IMG/VR virus record: IMGVR_UViG_3300020476_000002 | Coordinates: 1 to 59,966 of that record | Origin: a virus | Length of the DNA: 59,966 nt | Strand: one strand, 5' to 3' | In this document: piece after piece, positions 49,630 through 58,542 of the stretch | Layout of the letters: every line of letters starts with the position of its first letter | Position numbering within the stretch: the first letter of the stretch is position 1 | Position numbers and translations under genes: made by a program | The notes under the pieces: model-generated | Databases searched by the model: none | What the model saw: only the letters and a program-made list of their open reading frames with translations | Told to the model about the DNA's origin: nothing

Positions 49630-51071
49630 TGGCTTTGGAAGATCCAGTAAATTGGGCTGCAAACGAAGCTGGGTTGTCTACCTCCCAGAAGCGTGCAGCT
49701 GCACGTGAAGTAATAAAACAAGAGCAACGTGACCTTAACGAAGCCAATGCAGGCAAAGTTGATGCGGATGGGAACGTTTACGTTCCTTTGGTTGTTGACG
49801 GTATCGTTGGTCCAAAGACTCAGGGCGCTAGAGATTTTGTCCCTGTTGAGACACCGAGTAGCACCGACGGTCCTTCGCAGACAGAAGGGATACCGGAATA
49901 CGCTAAGGCTCGCGAAATTTTAGGGATGACCGACGAACAAATTATTGCCGGTATCCATGACGGAAGCCTGCACCCCGATCAAAAAAATTATCCCGGCGTA
50001 CCCAATCATCCGCTAACTGGACCGCAACCGGGTCCGGGGCAGATATGGAACTTCAACCCTAATGCTACAAACCCAGAAGATTATTGGCAAATAATCGACG
50101 AGTACGGTCCCGGTAAAGACGGTAAAGGCGATGAAGATAATGAAGATGATCGTGGGGAAAATGCTTGGTTGTCGTACCAAAAAGAAAGAGGTATCGCTAG
50201 TACGAAAGCTATGATGCGAGGCTTTCTCAACCAGTTCGGGCTTGGTGGTGCAGTCAATCCAGACGGTAGCGTAAACCCAGACTTAACTAAATGGGCGTTA
50301 GGTATGTCCGAAACAGGGCTTGATGGTGACGCAATCGTTTTCGAAATGCGATACGGAACCGATCCAACAGTTCGAGCCGCTTATGACAGTGTATTTCCGG
50401 CAATGGCAGAACGACGCAAGAACGGTTACTCGGCTATCACCGAAGCAGAGTACATAAACCTTACCCGTGGCTACACTCAGATTGCTACAGCAGCAGGTAT
50501 AGATCCCGATTTCTTAGCTGGGGAAGGTAAAACGGTTGCCGCTGACGGTATTACTGCGTTAATAGCAGGCGATGTGTCTCTCGCAGAATGGCGTGACCGG
50601 GTAGATCTTGCAGAATGGTCAGTAACTACTGTAGATCCCAATGTTAAAGGCATTCTCCAAACAACTTATGGGTACACAGATCAGGATTTAGTGATGCATT
50701 TCCTTAATCCGAAACTTGCAGCGAGTGTTAAGAAAGCACAACAAGATGTTGGTGGTGCAAAAATTATTTCTGCTGGGGTAACTGCGATTGGTGATACGTT
50801 GAGCCGGTCTTTCGCTGACTACGCATACGGGCAAGACATCCAAGGACGTGAAGTTACTGCTGGACTTAGCCCATATGGGGCGTTGACAGGTAGCACTCTT
50901 TATGAAGAAGGAATGACCGCAGACGAAATTGCTTGGGGGCATTTCGGAGATTCCGAACAACGTGACGTATTGCGACGTGAAAGAGCACGACGTTCATCTC
51001 CGTTCCAAGGTGCCGGTGGTTTAGCTGCCACATCTGAAGGTATTATTGGTGCTGGCGCTGTCAGTAATTGA
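49629..51071 (+). CDS. Virion protein with peptidoglycan-binding motif (480 aa)
   Basis: After LSTSQKRAAAREVIKQEQRD comes VDGIVGPKTQGAR, the PG_binding_1 turn. An acidic Gly-rich segment (GPGKDGKGDEDNEDDRGEN) and a helical C-terminal domain shared with the 429-aa phage X protein follow. The TGDG linker is missing. The stop codon overlaps the candidate promoter for the scaffold. Cell-wall contact during entry is inferred. Confidence 0.65.
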   Translation: MALEDPVNWAANEAGLSTSQKRAAAREVIKQEQRDLNEANAGKVDADGNVYVPLVVDGIVGPKTQGARDFVPVETPSSTDGPSQTEGIPEYAKAREILGMTDEQIIAGIHDGSLHPDQKNYPGVPNHPLTGPQPGPGQIWNFNPNATNPEDYWQIIDEYGPGKDGKGDEDNEDDRGENAWLSYQKERGIASTKAMMRGFLNQFGLGGAVNPDGSVNPDLTKWALGMSETGLDGDAIVFEMRYGTDPTVRAAYDSVFPAMAERRKNGYSAITEAEYINLTRGYTQIATAAGIDPDFLAGEGKTVAADGITALIAGDVSLAEWRDRVDLAEWSVTTVDPNVKGILQTTYGYTDQDLVMHFLNPKLAASVKKAQQDVGGAKIISAGVTAIGDTLSRSFADYAYGQDIQGREVTAGLSPYGALTGSTLYEEGMTADEIAWGHFGDSEQRDVLRRERARRSSPFQGAGGLAATSEGIIGAGAVSN

Positions 51072-51128
51072 CACAAACATAGCGGTATGCAATAATTGGT
51101 TTGTTGGTCGGCCCCGTATGGGCGAGCT
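51068..51128 (+). promoter_or_regulatory. Candidate sigma70-type promoter and conserved leader before scaffold (phage Y)
   Basis: TTGACA at 51068-51073, a 17-base spacer and AATAAT at 51091-51096 make a good match to the bacterial consensus, beginning in the stop of the upstream gene. The conserved TCGGCCCC-GTAT-GGGCGAGCT (51108-51128) follows, as in phage X. The expected product is the scaffold-capsid transcript. Confidence 0.6.
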
Positions 51129-51190
51129 AGCCACAAAATTTCCATCCAAAGTACCACCGCTGAGGATGCGTTTACATAGGTGAGTGACAT

Positions 51191-51673
51191 ATGACAGACA
51201 ATGACTCCATTGGAAACAATGTAAGTGATTCTGGCAGTTCAACCGAATCGAAACCAAACTGGCGACGAGATCTGGAAAATCGTGCTAAAGAAGCAGAAGA
51301 TAAAGCTGCGGCTTTAGAAGATCAGCTTTCGTCTATTCAGCGACGTGATACGTTTCGTTCAGCAGGACTTGATCTTGATGACGCACGTACCAAGTATTTC
51401 GTGAAGGGCTATGAAGGTGAACTCGATGTTGAAGCTATCCGTCAGGAAGCTACAGCAGCAGGGTTCTTGGGTGCTGCTGATGCTGCACCGACAGCCCAAA
51501 ATGCTGCGTTTAACGACATGTTAATTGCAGAGCAGCGAATACAAGCGGCTGGTGAAGGCGGAGATCCGGTGTTACCACCTGATTTAGACGCTCAGATTAG
51601 ATCAACAGAAAACGAAGATGAACTTCGTGCGTTGTTAGAGTCGAATGGTATTATGTGGGGCGCAGCTACCTAA
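51191..51673 (+). CDS. Scaffold protein (phage Y, 160 aa)
   Basis: It has the same layout as the phage X scaffold: acidic start (NDSIGNNVSDSGSSTESKPN), coiled coil (WRRDLENRAKEAEDKAAALE), RRDTFRSAGLDLDDARTKYF centre and short tail ending GIMWGAAT. It lies directly before the capsid gene and after a conserved leader. It would guide procapsid assembly. Confidence 0.8.
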   Translation: MTDNDSIGNNVSDSGSSTESKPNWRRDLENRAKEAEDKAAALEDQLSSIQRRDTFRSAGLDLDDARTKYFVKGYEGELDVEAIRQEATAAGFLGAADAAPTAQNAAFNDMLIAEQRIQAAGEGGDPVLPPDLDAQIRSTENEDELRALLESNGIMWGAAT

Positions 51674-51691
51674 TCCTTTTTTGAATCTGTG

Positions 51692-51711
51692 GAGTCCCAA
51701 ACATTGGACTC
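51692..51711 (+). promoter_or_regulatory. Hairpin before the capsid start (phage Y)
   Basis: GAGTCC (51692-51697) pairs perfectly with GGACTC (51706-51711), three bases before the GTG. The only Shine-Dalgarno-like bases (GGA) lie in the right arm. The matching phage X hairpin keeps pairing through a G-U change. Confidence 0.4.
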
Positions 51712-51714
51712 ACA

Positions 51715-52704
51715 GTGGCTTATACACCACCACTTTCTTTAACTAACCCGACCGGAACCGGTCAACTAACGAACCAAGTAACTACGGCTTTCGAACAGAT
51801 TGCTTATTTTGCTTTGCGTTCACAGCCTCTTTACGAGATGATTTGTGATGTTCGTTCAACTGCACAGAGCCACAATGCGGCAACTGTTCAGTTCACGTTC
51901 TATCCAAACATGGATCAGGTTACTGGGACGCTTACTGAAGCTACAGACGTTACGCCTGTTGCTCTTAGTGACTCCAAAGTAGATGTTGCGTTGAACGAGT
52001 ATGGTAGCTCGGTCATCACGACTGCTTTGATTCGTGGCACATCATTCTTGAATGTTGATGCTGACGCCGCCAACATCATTGGTTACAACATGGTCGATTC
52101 AATCGACAAAGTTGTTTCTAATGTGCTTATGGCTGGCACTAACGTCTTGTATTCCAAAGGAACACAGGCAACACGCCCAACTTCTCGTGTAACAGTCGGG
52201 GATGATGCAACATTTGATGCTAATGTAGGTCGTGAAGCTGTAGCAGCGCTTCGTGGCGATTCTGCTCCCGGTTGGGAAAACGGAAACTACATGGCGATCA
52301 TTCACCCGGATGTTTCCTACGATCTTCGTGGAGACACAGCGGTAACTGACGTTATCCAATACCAACTGTACCAAGACGGTGCACCGATTCGTGCAGGCTC
52401 GATCGGCACATTCAACGGCATCAACTATATTGAGAACCCTCGTGCTCCCATATTGGATGATGCTGGTGTTGGTGGTGCAACCAACGTTTACCAGACTCTT
52501 ATCTGTGGTCGCCAAGCTGCGGCGAAGGCTTTCAGCCGTGCGCCGGGATTTGGTGAGCAACCAAGCATTGTGTTCGGTCCTGTGACTGACACGCTGCGCC
52601 GGTTCAACCCTGTGGGCTGGTATCACCTTGCTGGATGGTCAATCTTCCGGCAGGAATGTATGCGACGAGTTGAATCGTCGTCATCTATAGGCGACAACAC
52701 CTGA
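51715..52704 (+). CDS. Major capsid protein (phage Y, 329 aa)
   Basis: GTG start at the position matching the phage X ATG. It is conserved with the 312-aa phage X protein, including GTSFLNVDADAANIIGYNMV, GNYMAIIHPDVSYDLRGDTA and VTDTLRRFNPVGWYHLAGW. Differences concentrate in a longer segment near residues 140-165 (SKGTQATRPTSRVTVGDDAT), a likely surface loop. It is the main shell subunit. Confidence 0.85.
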   Translation: MAYTPPLSLTNPTGTGQLTNQVTTAFEQIAYFALRSQPLYEMICDVRSTAQSHNAATVQFTFYPNMDQVTGTLTEATDVTPVALSDSKVDVALNEYGSSVITTALIRGTSFLNVDADAANIIGYNMVDSIDKVVSNVLMAGTNVLYSKGTQATRPTSRVTVGDDATFDANVGREAVAALRGDSAPGWENGNYMAIIHPDVSYDLRGDTAVTDVIQYQLYQDGAPIRAGSIGTFNGINYIENPRAPILDDAGVGGATNVYQTLICGRQAAAKAFSRAPGFGEQPSIVFGPVTDTLRRFNPVGWYHLAGWSIFRQECMRRVESSSSIGDNT

Positions 52705-52727
52705 TAGTTGTTGCTCACTGAGGTGTA

Positions 52728-52762
52728 GGGGGGTCGGGTTTTCCCCCTTTCCCCGGCTCCCC
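52728..52762 (+). terminator. Strong GC hairpin after the capsid gene (phage Y)
   Basis: GGGGGGTCGGG (52728-52738) pairs with CCCGGCTCCCC (52752-52762) across 11 pairs with two wobbles. It is the counterpart of the 13565-13597 hairpin. It is not followed by a T-run, so its role may be partial termination or transcript processing. Confidence 0.6.
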
Positions 52763-52787
52763 TGCTTCCTCTGCTATCATTTCAACC

Positions 52788-52886
52788 ATGCCTGTCGTTA
52801 ACGGAAAAAAGTATCCTTATACCGCTAAAGGTAAAAAGGCTGCTGCTGCAGCAAGAAAGAAAAAGAATGCAAAAGCCAAACGGTGA
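52788..52886 (+). CDS. Small Lys-rich basic protein (32 aa)
   Basis: MPVVNGKKYPYTAKGKKAAA, then AARKKKNAKAKR. It is the counterpart of the 41-aa phage X protein at the same place after the capsid hairpin. No clear ribosome binding site is visible. It overlaps the following micropeptide ORF by 20 bases in another frame. DNA binding in the virion is possible. Confidence 0.55.
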   Translation: MPVVNGKKYPYTAKGKKAAAAARKKKNAKAKR

Positions 52887-52941
52887 TGTAACGATTCGGC
52901 CCAAACCCATAACTGGGACCGGAGGAGCTAAACGTGGCTAG
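52867..52941 (+). CDS. Conserved micropeptide (24 aa)
   Basis: The ORF reads MQKPNGD followed by VTIRPKPITGTGGAKRG, the same 17 residues as in phage X. It begins inside the basic-protein gene and ends eight bases inside the next gene. About 60 bases of DNA here are the same in both phages, and they also contain the next gene's ribosome binding site. Confidence 0.5.
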   Translation: MQKPNGDVTIRPKPITGTGGAKRG

Positions 52942-53377
52942 TGGCCTTTACTGCCTGTCAATGGAACAAAACTTAGAACAGGTAACTAATTTTCAAATTG
53001 ATTTTAATGATACGACTGCTGATCGTTTCAAATGCATGTTGTCTACAGCTTCGTGGACACCGGCTTACAGCACAATGTCAGTTAAGTCTGATGTGACTCA
53101 CGAGGTGTCTGGTGCCGGGTATACCGCTGGTGGGGAGTCGTTGACTTCTGTCACGTTCGCTACGAGTGGGGGAACGATTACTTGGGATGCAGCGGATGTG
53201 GAGTGGGCTTCGAGCACGATTACTGATGCTCGTTACGCCACCATTTATGACGACACGCTCACTAATGATCCTTTGATTTGTACTATTGATTTTGGTGGAG
53301 ATTTTTCTACTGTGTCTGGTACGTTCAAAATTACTTGGAATGCAAGCGGTATCTTTACGCTTGACTTGACCCCGTAG
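52934..53377 (+). CDS. Virion protein of the VSGTGYTAGG family (phage Y, 147 aa)
   Basis: It has the same length and motifs as the phage X copy: KCMLSTASWTPAYSTMSVKS, EVSGAGYTAGGESLTSVTFA, DARYATIYDD and FKITWNASGIFTLDLTP. Divergence from the other copy is concentrated in the first third. Decoration or fibre-base role as for its homologue. Confidence 0.7.
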   Translation: MASGLYCLSMEQNLEQVTNFQIDFNDTTADRFKCMLSTASWTPAYSTMSVKSDVTHEVSGAGYTAGGESLTSVTFATSGGTITWDAADVEWASSTITDARYATIYDDTLTNDPLICTIDFGGDFSTVSGTFKITWNASGIFTLDLTP

Positions 53378-53386
53378 GAGTAAATA

Positions 53387-54148
53387 ATGGCAATCCCAGC
53401 TACCGGGTATCCCACAACTCTTGATGACACGAATGCTACGCCTAGCGCAACGGTTGAGTTTCCTCAACCGAGTTCGTCAACGGATTTGGATGCAACCAAC
53501 GTCGAACACGACATTTTGCATACGAATCTGTCGAAGGCCATTGTCGCTCTCCAGACGAAACTGGGGATCACCGACTCTGATCCCTCTTCTGGAACAATAT
53601 TGCAGGGTACGGGTTCTGGGTCTGAGTGGTCTTCTACACTCCCCAGTGTCGGTTTCGGCACAGACGGCTCAGGTGTAGACGTAACATTTTATTCGGCTAC
53701 CGCAGGCGACACGATGCTGTGGGACGCTTCGGACGAGAAGCTAGTTATCACTGGTAGCGACGGCCAGAACGCTTTAGAAGTTCCAGATGGCAATGTTTCG
53801 GTTACCGACCAACTCACAGTCTCCGGTGGGCTGGTTGCACCACTCCAAATTAATGCTCAGACCGGTACGACATATACGTTGGTTATTGGGGATGCCGGGA
53901 AACTGGTTACTTCTTCTAACGGGTCGGCGCAAACTATTACGGTGCCGCCGAACTCGTCGGTAGCGTTTGCTGTTGGCACTCAGATCATTGTTCAAAACAT
54001 CGGCTCGGCTAATGCAACGCTGGCTCAGGGGTCTGGTGTCACTATTCAATCTAAGGATTCTAATAAGGAGATTGACGGTCAGTACGCTGCGGCGACGCTG
54101 ATTAAAACGGCAACTGATACTTGGTCGCTTATTGGTGCTCTGAAGTAA
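53387..54148 (+). CDS. Fibre-like protein (phage Y, 253 aa)
   Basis: The N-terminal part (TDLDATNVEHDILHTNLSKA, then IVALQTKLGITDS) differs from phage X at many bases. From about 53645 it becomes nearly identical, and from 53744 fully identical. The gene is one codon shorter in the region around GTILQGTGSGSEW. The sharp change from diverged to identical marks a recombination edge. Confidence 0.65.
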   Translation: MAIPATGYPTTLDDTNATPSATVEFPQPSSSTDLDATNVEHDILHTNLSKAIVALQTKLGITDSDPSSGTILQGTGSGSEWSSTLPSVGFGTDGSGVDVTFYSATAGDTMLWDASDEKLVITGSDGQNALEVPDGNVSVTDQLTVSGGLVAPLQINAQTGTTYTLVIGDAGKLVTSSNGSAQTITVPPNSSVAFAVGTQIIVQNIGSANATLAQGSGVTIQSKDSNKEIDGQYAAATLIKTATDTWSLIGALK

Positions 54149-55023
54149 TGCCTGTACGTCCAGTCGATCACGGCATTGTTTCTGCTTCTGGTGCTGGTGG
54201 TGCTGAAATAACGGGAGGTAACAGTTACGACAGCCAAGGTGACGGCTACATATATGAGGAGTTTACTTCGTCGGGAACTGCGACTGTTACTGGTGATTTG
54301 ACTGTTGACCTGATTGTTGTTGGCGGCGGTGGCGGTCTTAGCAACAGCGCTCAGTATAATAGAAACTCGTTCAGCGGTGCCGGTGGCGGTGGCGGTGTTC
54401 TTTTAGCCACAGGTTTAGCTGTAACAGCAGGAGATTACACCGTAACTATTGGAGCGCTTGGTTCCAACGGTGCAAGCGCAAGCCAGTATGGGACTAATGG
54501 GGGTACATCAGTCGTTGAAATTGGTGGCGTTCGGTGGACCGCTTCTGGCGGTGGTTTCGGCGGTTGGGGCGGCGACTATTACGCCGGTAACGGAAATGCT
54601 GGTTCAGCCGCCGACACCTCAAACCCGAACAGTCTGTCGGGAGTCCAAAGCTCTGGCGGCGCTAGCGGTGGCTCTGGTCTATGGTCTGGGTACACAGGTG
54701 CAACTGCAGGTTCAGGTGCTAGTTCTTACAATACTGGGGGTAATGGGGGAGCAACGGTAACTTTGCATTCTGGCGGTAATGGTGCTGGTACTGACTGGTA
54801 CGGATCACCCGGTGGTGGTGGCTCTGGTACCGGTAATGCCGGTTCTAAACCGGGTGGTGGCGCAGGAGAAACGTGGAATAACTTTGAGTCAGCTTCTGAC
54901 GTTTACGGATCAGGTGGAACTGCCACTGGAACAGACAGCGCAGGTACCGGTTACGGTAAAGGCAGTTCTTGGTCGAATGGTAACGGACAAGCAGGTGTTG
55001 TAATTTTTAGGTGGGCTGCATAA
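54148..55023 (+). CDS. Glycine-rich fibre/adhesin protein, second copy (291 aa)
   Basis: The protein is identical to that at 15054-15929, with the same ATG overlapping the fibre stop. It carries the VDLIVVGGGGG opening and a Gly/Ser/Asn body. The presence of one unchanged adhesin in two otherwise diverged modules suggests a shared receptor, or that one locus is represented twice. Confidence 0.75.
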   Translation: MPVRPVDHGIVSASGAGGAEITGGNSYDSQGDGYIYEEFTSSGTATVTGDLTVDLIVVGGGGGLSNSAQYNRNSFSGAGGGGGVLLATGLAVTAGDYTVTIGALGSNGASASQYGTNGGTSVVEIGGVRWTASGGGFGGWGGDYYAGNGNAGSAADTSNPNSLSGVQSSGGASGGSGLWSGYTGATAGSGASSYNTGGNGGATVTLHSGGNGAGTDWYGSPGGGGSGTGNAGSKPGGGAGETWNNFESASDVYGSGGTATGTDSAGTGYGKGSSWSNGNGQAGVVIFRWAA

Positions 55024-55352
55024 TGCGGTTATTCGCTGAAGTTAATTCAGAAAATATTGTTGTTAATGTTGCTCTGTTTGAAGATGATAAAACACCTGTC
55101 GATTTAGGGTGGACAGGGTGGTATGAAACAGCAGAAAATATCCGTAAAACTGTAGCTGGTCCCGGCTCGACGTTTGTTCCAGAAGCAGACGGTTATCCTC
55201 TTGGATTGTTTTACCAGCCATGTCCGCACGAAACTTGGGTATTAGACGCTAATTATGATTGGCAACCTCCAACACCCAAACCAGAAGGAAACTATATATG
55301 GGACGACGAAACTAATAATTGGGTTGAGGTATTTCCTCACGAGGAAGAATGA
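55023..55352 (+). CDS. Fibre-associated protein, second copy (109 aa)
   Basis: Identical to 15929-16258, beginning MRLFAEVNSEN and ending with the DWQPPTPKPEGNYIWDDE region. It overlaps the endolysin ATG by four bases. Likely fibre accessory or assembly protein. Confidence 0.6.
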   Translation: MRLFAEVNSENIVVNVALFEDDKTPVDLGWTGWYETAENIRKTVAGPGSTFVPEADGYPLGLFYQPCPHETWVLDANYDWQPPTPKPEGNYIWDDETNNWVEVFPHEEE

Positions 55353-56161
55353 ACATCGTTGATGCCCCCGGCAAAATCACTACCGGACGGCCACTCAAAC
55401 CCTTCGGCATAGTCGTACACCACACCGCCTCCAACCGCAACGCCGACCCCGACAACGTAGTCGCCATGTGTATACGTGGAGTCAACAAAGTCCCTGGTCC
55501 TCTCTACAACTATTTGATTAAACGTGACGGCACGATTATGAAACTCACGGCTGGCAACATCAAAGCCAACCACGCAGGCCGAGGCTTACAGTCCGTCCTG
55601 ACTCGTGTCCAGAAAAACCTTCCCGTGACAGGCAACGCAGCCGCACCAGGAAAGATCAGCGCGAACTCCCGCTTCATTGGGGTGTCAATTATTAACGACG
55701 GTTTGGGTGAAGATGTGCCCGAAACACAGATGGACGCATTGATTGATTTGTGCGCCTTTCTGTGCGACGGACATAAATGGAACCCGGACGCAGCGGTGAT
55801 AGGACACAAGGAATGGACTTCTAGGAAAGTCGATCCCTCGTTCTCGATGCCTGAGCTGCGGGTAATGATCCGTCGCCGCATGGTTACGTCTGTTCCCACA
55901 ATGGTTTTACCGAAAGAACCTGATGACGGCTTGGTGCCGTTTCCTGGGACACTTCGGAAGGGGTCACGTTCGGCTGCTGTAAAGTTTATGCAGGAACGCA
56001 TAGGTGCAACAGCGGATGGTATTTTTGGACGAAACACGAAAGCACAATTAATTAGATGGCAGCGAGCCAACGGGCTTGTTGCCGACGGCATATGCGGCCC
56101 CCAGACGTGGGGTCGTCTTCAACTGAAAAGGAACGACATTGTTCAACCAGCGTTTTATTAA
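55349..56161 (+). CDS. Endolysin, Amidase_2 plus peptidoglycan-binding domain (270 aa)
   Basis: Same domain order and ligand positions as the first copy (His24/25, His75, His153, Lys160, Asp162). Its binding domain (KGSRSAAVKFMQERIGATAD ... GICGPQTWGRLQ) has diverged much more than the catalytic part. After the first codons the gene is outside the identical block and is GC-richer than the other copy, fitting phage X. Confidence 0.9.
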   Translation: MNIVDAPGKITTGRPLKPFGIVVHHTASNRNADPDNVVAMCIRGVNKVPGPLYNYLIKRDGTIMKLTAGNIKANHAGRGLQSVLTRVQKNLPVTGNAAAPGKISANSRFIGVSIINDGLGEDVPETQMDALIDLCAFLCDGHKWNPDAAVIGHKEWTSRKVDPSFSMPELRVMIRRRMVTSVPTMVLPKEPDDGLVPFPGTLRKGSRSAAVKFMQERIGATADGIFGRNTKAQLIRWQRANGLVADGICGPQTWGRLQLKRNDIVQPAFY

Positions 56162-56342
56162 AGACTCTTTAGAGCGTGGAGTATCCACGTTCGCACAAGC
56201 ATGGGCCGCAGCTATGGCTGTACCCGGACCTGACTGGGGTGACTCCCTAAAAATTGCGGGGGTCGCTGCTCTCATCGCTATCGCTAAAGCTGTTGCTGCT
56301 ACACGGGTAGGGGACTCCGAATCGGCATCTCTTAGCAGCTAG
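56139..56342 (+). CDS. Putative r1t-type holin (67 aa)
   Basis: TTG start inside the endolysin end. FIKDSLERGVSTFAQAWAAA, then PDWGDSLKIAGVAALIAIAK. It is nearly identical to the first copy except for the polar tail (TRVGDSESASLSS). Two hydrophobic segments with a short DW turn. Confidence 0.75.
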   Translation: MFNQRFIKDSLERGVSTFAQAWAAAMAVPGPDWGDSLKIAGVAALIAIAKAVAATRVGDSESASLSS

Positions 56343-56353
56343 GGAGATGGGTT

Positions 56354-57220
56354 GTGGCAACGCAATATCGTCAATCAGGAGTTGTATATAGGGCATCGGG
56401 CGTCGCTTATGGGACGCCTACAACTATTACCCCTGCCACCATTGCGGCCACAGCAACCATCCCCACCGATTTCGAGTTTGAGTATCGCCAAACTGGGCAA
56501 GCGTACCGAAACAGTTACGACTATCGTCAAGCCCTAATTTCAGGCAACGTCTATCTGGTTGTTGCTACCCCGGCCACGGTCGCTGCCACCACTTCGATCA
56601 CGGCGACCGGTGGAATACCGATCACGGTATCTGTTTCAACTATTGCTGGTGTAGCAGCGTTACCTGGCCCCAGTGTAACAGCCAACTATGTAGACGTTGA
56701 AGAAGTAGACCTTAGCGCTGTAGCAGCGTTACCTGCCCCCACGATTCTGACTGGGGCGTTAATGACTCCAGCCACGATTGCTGGGGTCGCAGCGTTACCC
56801 GCCCCCACCCCCGAAGTCGAGGTGATCGCCAACCATGTCAGTGGCACCGGCGCTGTCCCAGAGCCGACACGGGAATGGCATGTCCTCCCAGGCACTATTA
56901 CTTGCACCACCACGATGGGTGAAGAACAGGTTTACACGCTCCTCGAAATGCCGTTCACAATGACCCTTCCCCCTGTCGGTTTACGGCAGGACGCTACCCC
57001 TGCGGCGTATGCGTTACGACGCCACTACGCCCAGGAGAAGAAGGGAACGAACCTGATAATTGTCAACGGCACTTCCATTCAGACGTTCCCTCCAGCGGAC
57101 TGGTCAACTGTGACAAGATGGATATATGGGGGACATGCGTCCCCGAAGGACTTAACGTCCTCTGAAATAGCGTTGTTGATTGCTAACGGATATTCGATTG
57201 ATGTTGGAGCTGGAGCCTAA
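56354..57220 (+). CDS. Tail/structural protein with YRQSG and PATIAxVAALP repeats (288 aa)
   Basis: GTG start (MATQYRQSGVVYRASGVAYG). The central repeat is more regular than in the other copy: VSTIAGVAALPGP, VDLSAVAALPAP and PATIAGVAALPAP recur, encoded partly by repeated GTAGCAGCGTTACC-type DNA. The C-terminal domain matches the first copy. Virion role inferred. Confidence 0.55.
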   Translation: MATQYRQSGVVYRASGVAYGTPTTITPATIAATATIPTDFEFEYRQTGQAYRNSYDYRQALISGNVYLVVATPATVAATTSITATGGIPITVSVSTIAGVAALPGPSVTANYVDVEEVDLSAVAALPAPTILTGALMTPATIAGVAALPAPTPEVEVIANHVSGTGAVPEPTREWHVLPGTITCTTTMGEEQVYTLLEMPFTMTLPPVGLRQDATPAAYALRRHYAQEKKGTNLIIVNGTSIQTFPPADWSTVTRWIYGGHASPKDLTSSEIALLIANGYSIDVGAGA

Positions 57221-57610
57221 ATGCCTGTTTATGTTTACCGTTGTTTAGATTGCGGCCTCACTGTTGATGTACGCCACAGTTTCGATGAAACGTATGGCGG
57301 TGTGTGTGAAGGATGCGACGGACCTGTTCGCAAGTATTTCGGCAATGTCCAGTTCGCACCATCGGCTACTCCTAGCCGGGGAAACATTGACTGGGGAGTA
57401 TCGAAACGTAATGAAAAAAACAAAGACGCAGACATGGCCGCGTATAAGCGACTCCGCTCTGAGGGCTTGCAGCCCCGTTCTATTAACGGGTCTTCCCATC
57501 TTGAGAAACATGCAGGAACAGCGCATGAGATCACAGCAGGCCAAGTCCTCTCTGAAGACGGACGGAAACGTAAAGAGGCGGCCCTCAACGAAGTTCTTGG
57601 GAGCACCTGA
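57221..57610 (+). CDS. FmdB-type zinc-ribbon protein (129 aa)
   Basis: MPVYVYRCLDCGLTVDVRHS, then CEGCDGPVRKYFG keeps both CxxC pairs of the zinc ribbon. The helical tail (NKDADMAAYKRLRSEGL) matches the first copy. A hand count of the first ~120 bases gives about 51% G+C here against about 41% in the homologue at 18131, illustrating the composition swap. Confidence 0.75.
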   Translation: MPVYVYRCLDCGLTVDVRHSFDETYGGVCEGCDGPVRKYFGNVQFAPSATPSRGNIDWGVSKRNEKNKDADMAAYKRLRSEGLQPRSINGSSHLEKHAGTAHEITAGQVLSEDGRKRKEAALNEVLGST

Positions 57611-58542
57611 TGACAGCACAAGTATGGATTGATTCGACAAGAGACATGCTTTTGTCGGGCTACGTCGAGGAACTTGACGTTATTACTGGAGACGTTTCAG
57701 CAGGAGCTTCAGAAATAATTGTTCAAGGCTACGCATCTTCTATCGTTAAAGGTGTTGTCATCGAGATCAATGCCGAGCTGATGTATGTTCTTCAGGTCGC
57801 TTCAACAACCATTTCAGTATTGCGTGGCTACGGTGGCTCTACTGCAGCGGCTCATACCGCTAACGACATTGTTCGTGTGTCCCCCAAGTTCCCCACTAAC
57901 CGCATCATTTCTTCACTCAACGACGATCTCGCTGACCTGTCAGCCCCAGGTCAAGGGTTGTTCCAAATGAAAACCACGAGCTTCACATACAACGCTGGGG
58001 TGGATGGCTACGATTTGACGGGGTTGACTTCCGCTGAGATCGACTCGATCTATTCGGTGACGTATGCCGACATTGGGACTGAAGCTGCGGAGCCTGATGT
58101 GTCGTCGTGGCGGCTTCGCCGTAACCGTGACACCGCTTCGTTTTCTAGTGGGCTTGCTTTGATTCTTTACACTGGTGCGTGGCCGGGACAAAAAATAACG
58201 GTCATGTATAAGTCGCCGTTCACTTCTATCACTGACGGCACTACTGCCCGTTCCACTGTGGGGTTGGCTACCACCGCCTACGATCTTCCCCCTCTTGGGG
58301 CTGCGATGGCTTTGATGACGACCACACCGATACGTCGAGAGTTCCTTGACGCTCAAGGCACGTCCCGTATGGCAGACGAGGTGCCTCCTGGCGCTATCTC
58401 TGCGTCGTTCCGTGATCTGATGGGGCGGCGGCGTGCCCGTGTCGAAGCTGAAGCGTCACGTCTTGTTTCCCAGTATCCACAGTTGTGGACTCGTAACTCA
58501 GCTATGCGTCCGACCGCTCAATGGAGCGGGTTCACGTCGTGA
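57610..58542 (+). CDS. Conserved virion protein, possible connector/adaptor (310 aa)
   Basis: Starts MTAQVWIDSTRDMLLSGYVE, with the same VLRGYGGSTAAAHTANDIVR and RREFLDAQGTSRMADEVPPG blocks as the copy at 18526-19473. The central region, where sugar or partner contacts might vary, is less alike (DLTGLTSAEIDSIYSVTYAD). Adaptor role inferred. Confidence 0.5.
   Translation: MTAQVWIDSTRDMLLSGYVEELDVITGDVSAGASEIIVQGYASSIVKGVVIEINAELMYVLQVASTTISVLRGYGGSTAAAHTANDIVRVSPKFPTNRIISSLNDDLADLSAPGQGLFQMKTTSFTYNAGVDGYDLTGLTSAEIDSIYSVTYADIGTEAAEPDVSSWRLRRNRDTASFSSGLALILYTGAWPGQKITVMYKSPFTSITDGTTARSTVGLATTAYDLPPLGAAMALMTTTPIRREFLDAQGTSRMADEVPPGAISASFRDLMGRRRARVEAEASRLVSQYPQLWTRNSAMRPTAQWSGFTS

Larger units (their letters stand above)
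53744..55377 (+). repeat. 1,634-bp direct repeat, copy 2
   Basis: Second copy of the block at 14650-16283. The left edge is the A at 53743 (G in copy 1) and the right edge the C at 55378 (T in copy 1). Downstream DNA turns GC-richer than the corresponding copy 1 flank, the reverse of the relation upstream. Confidence 0.93.
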
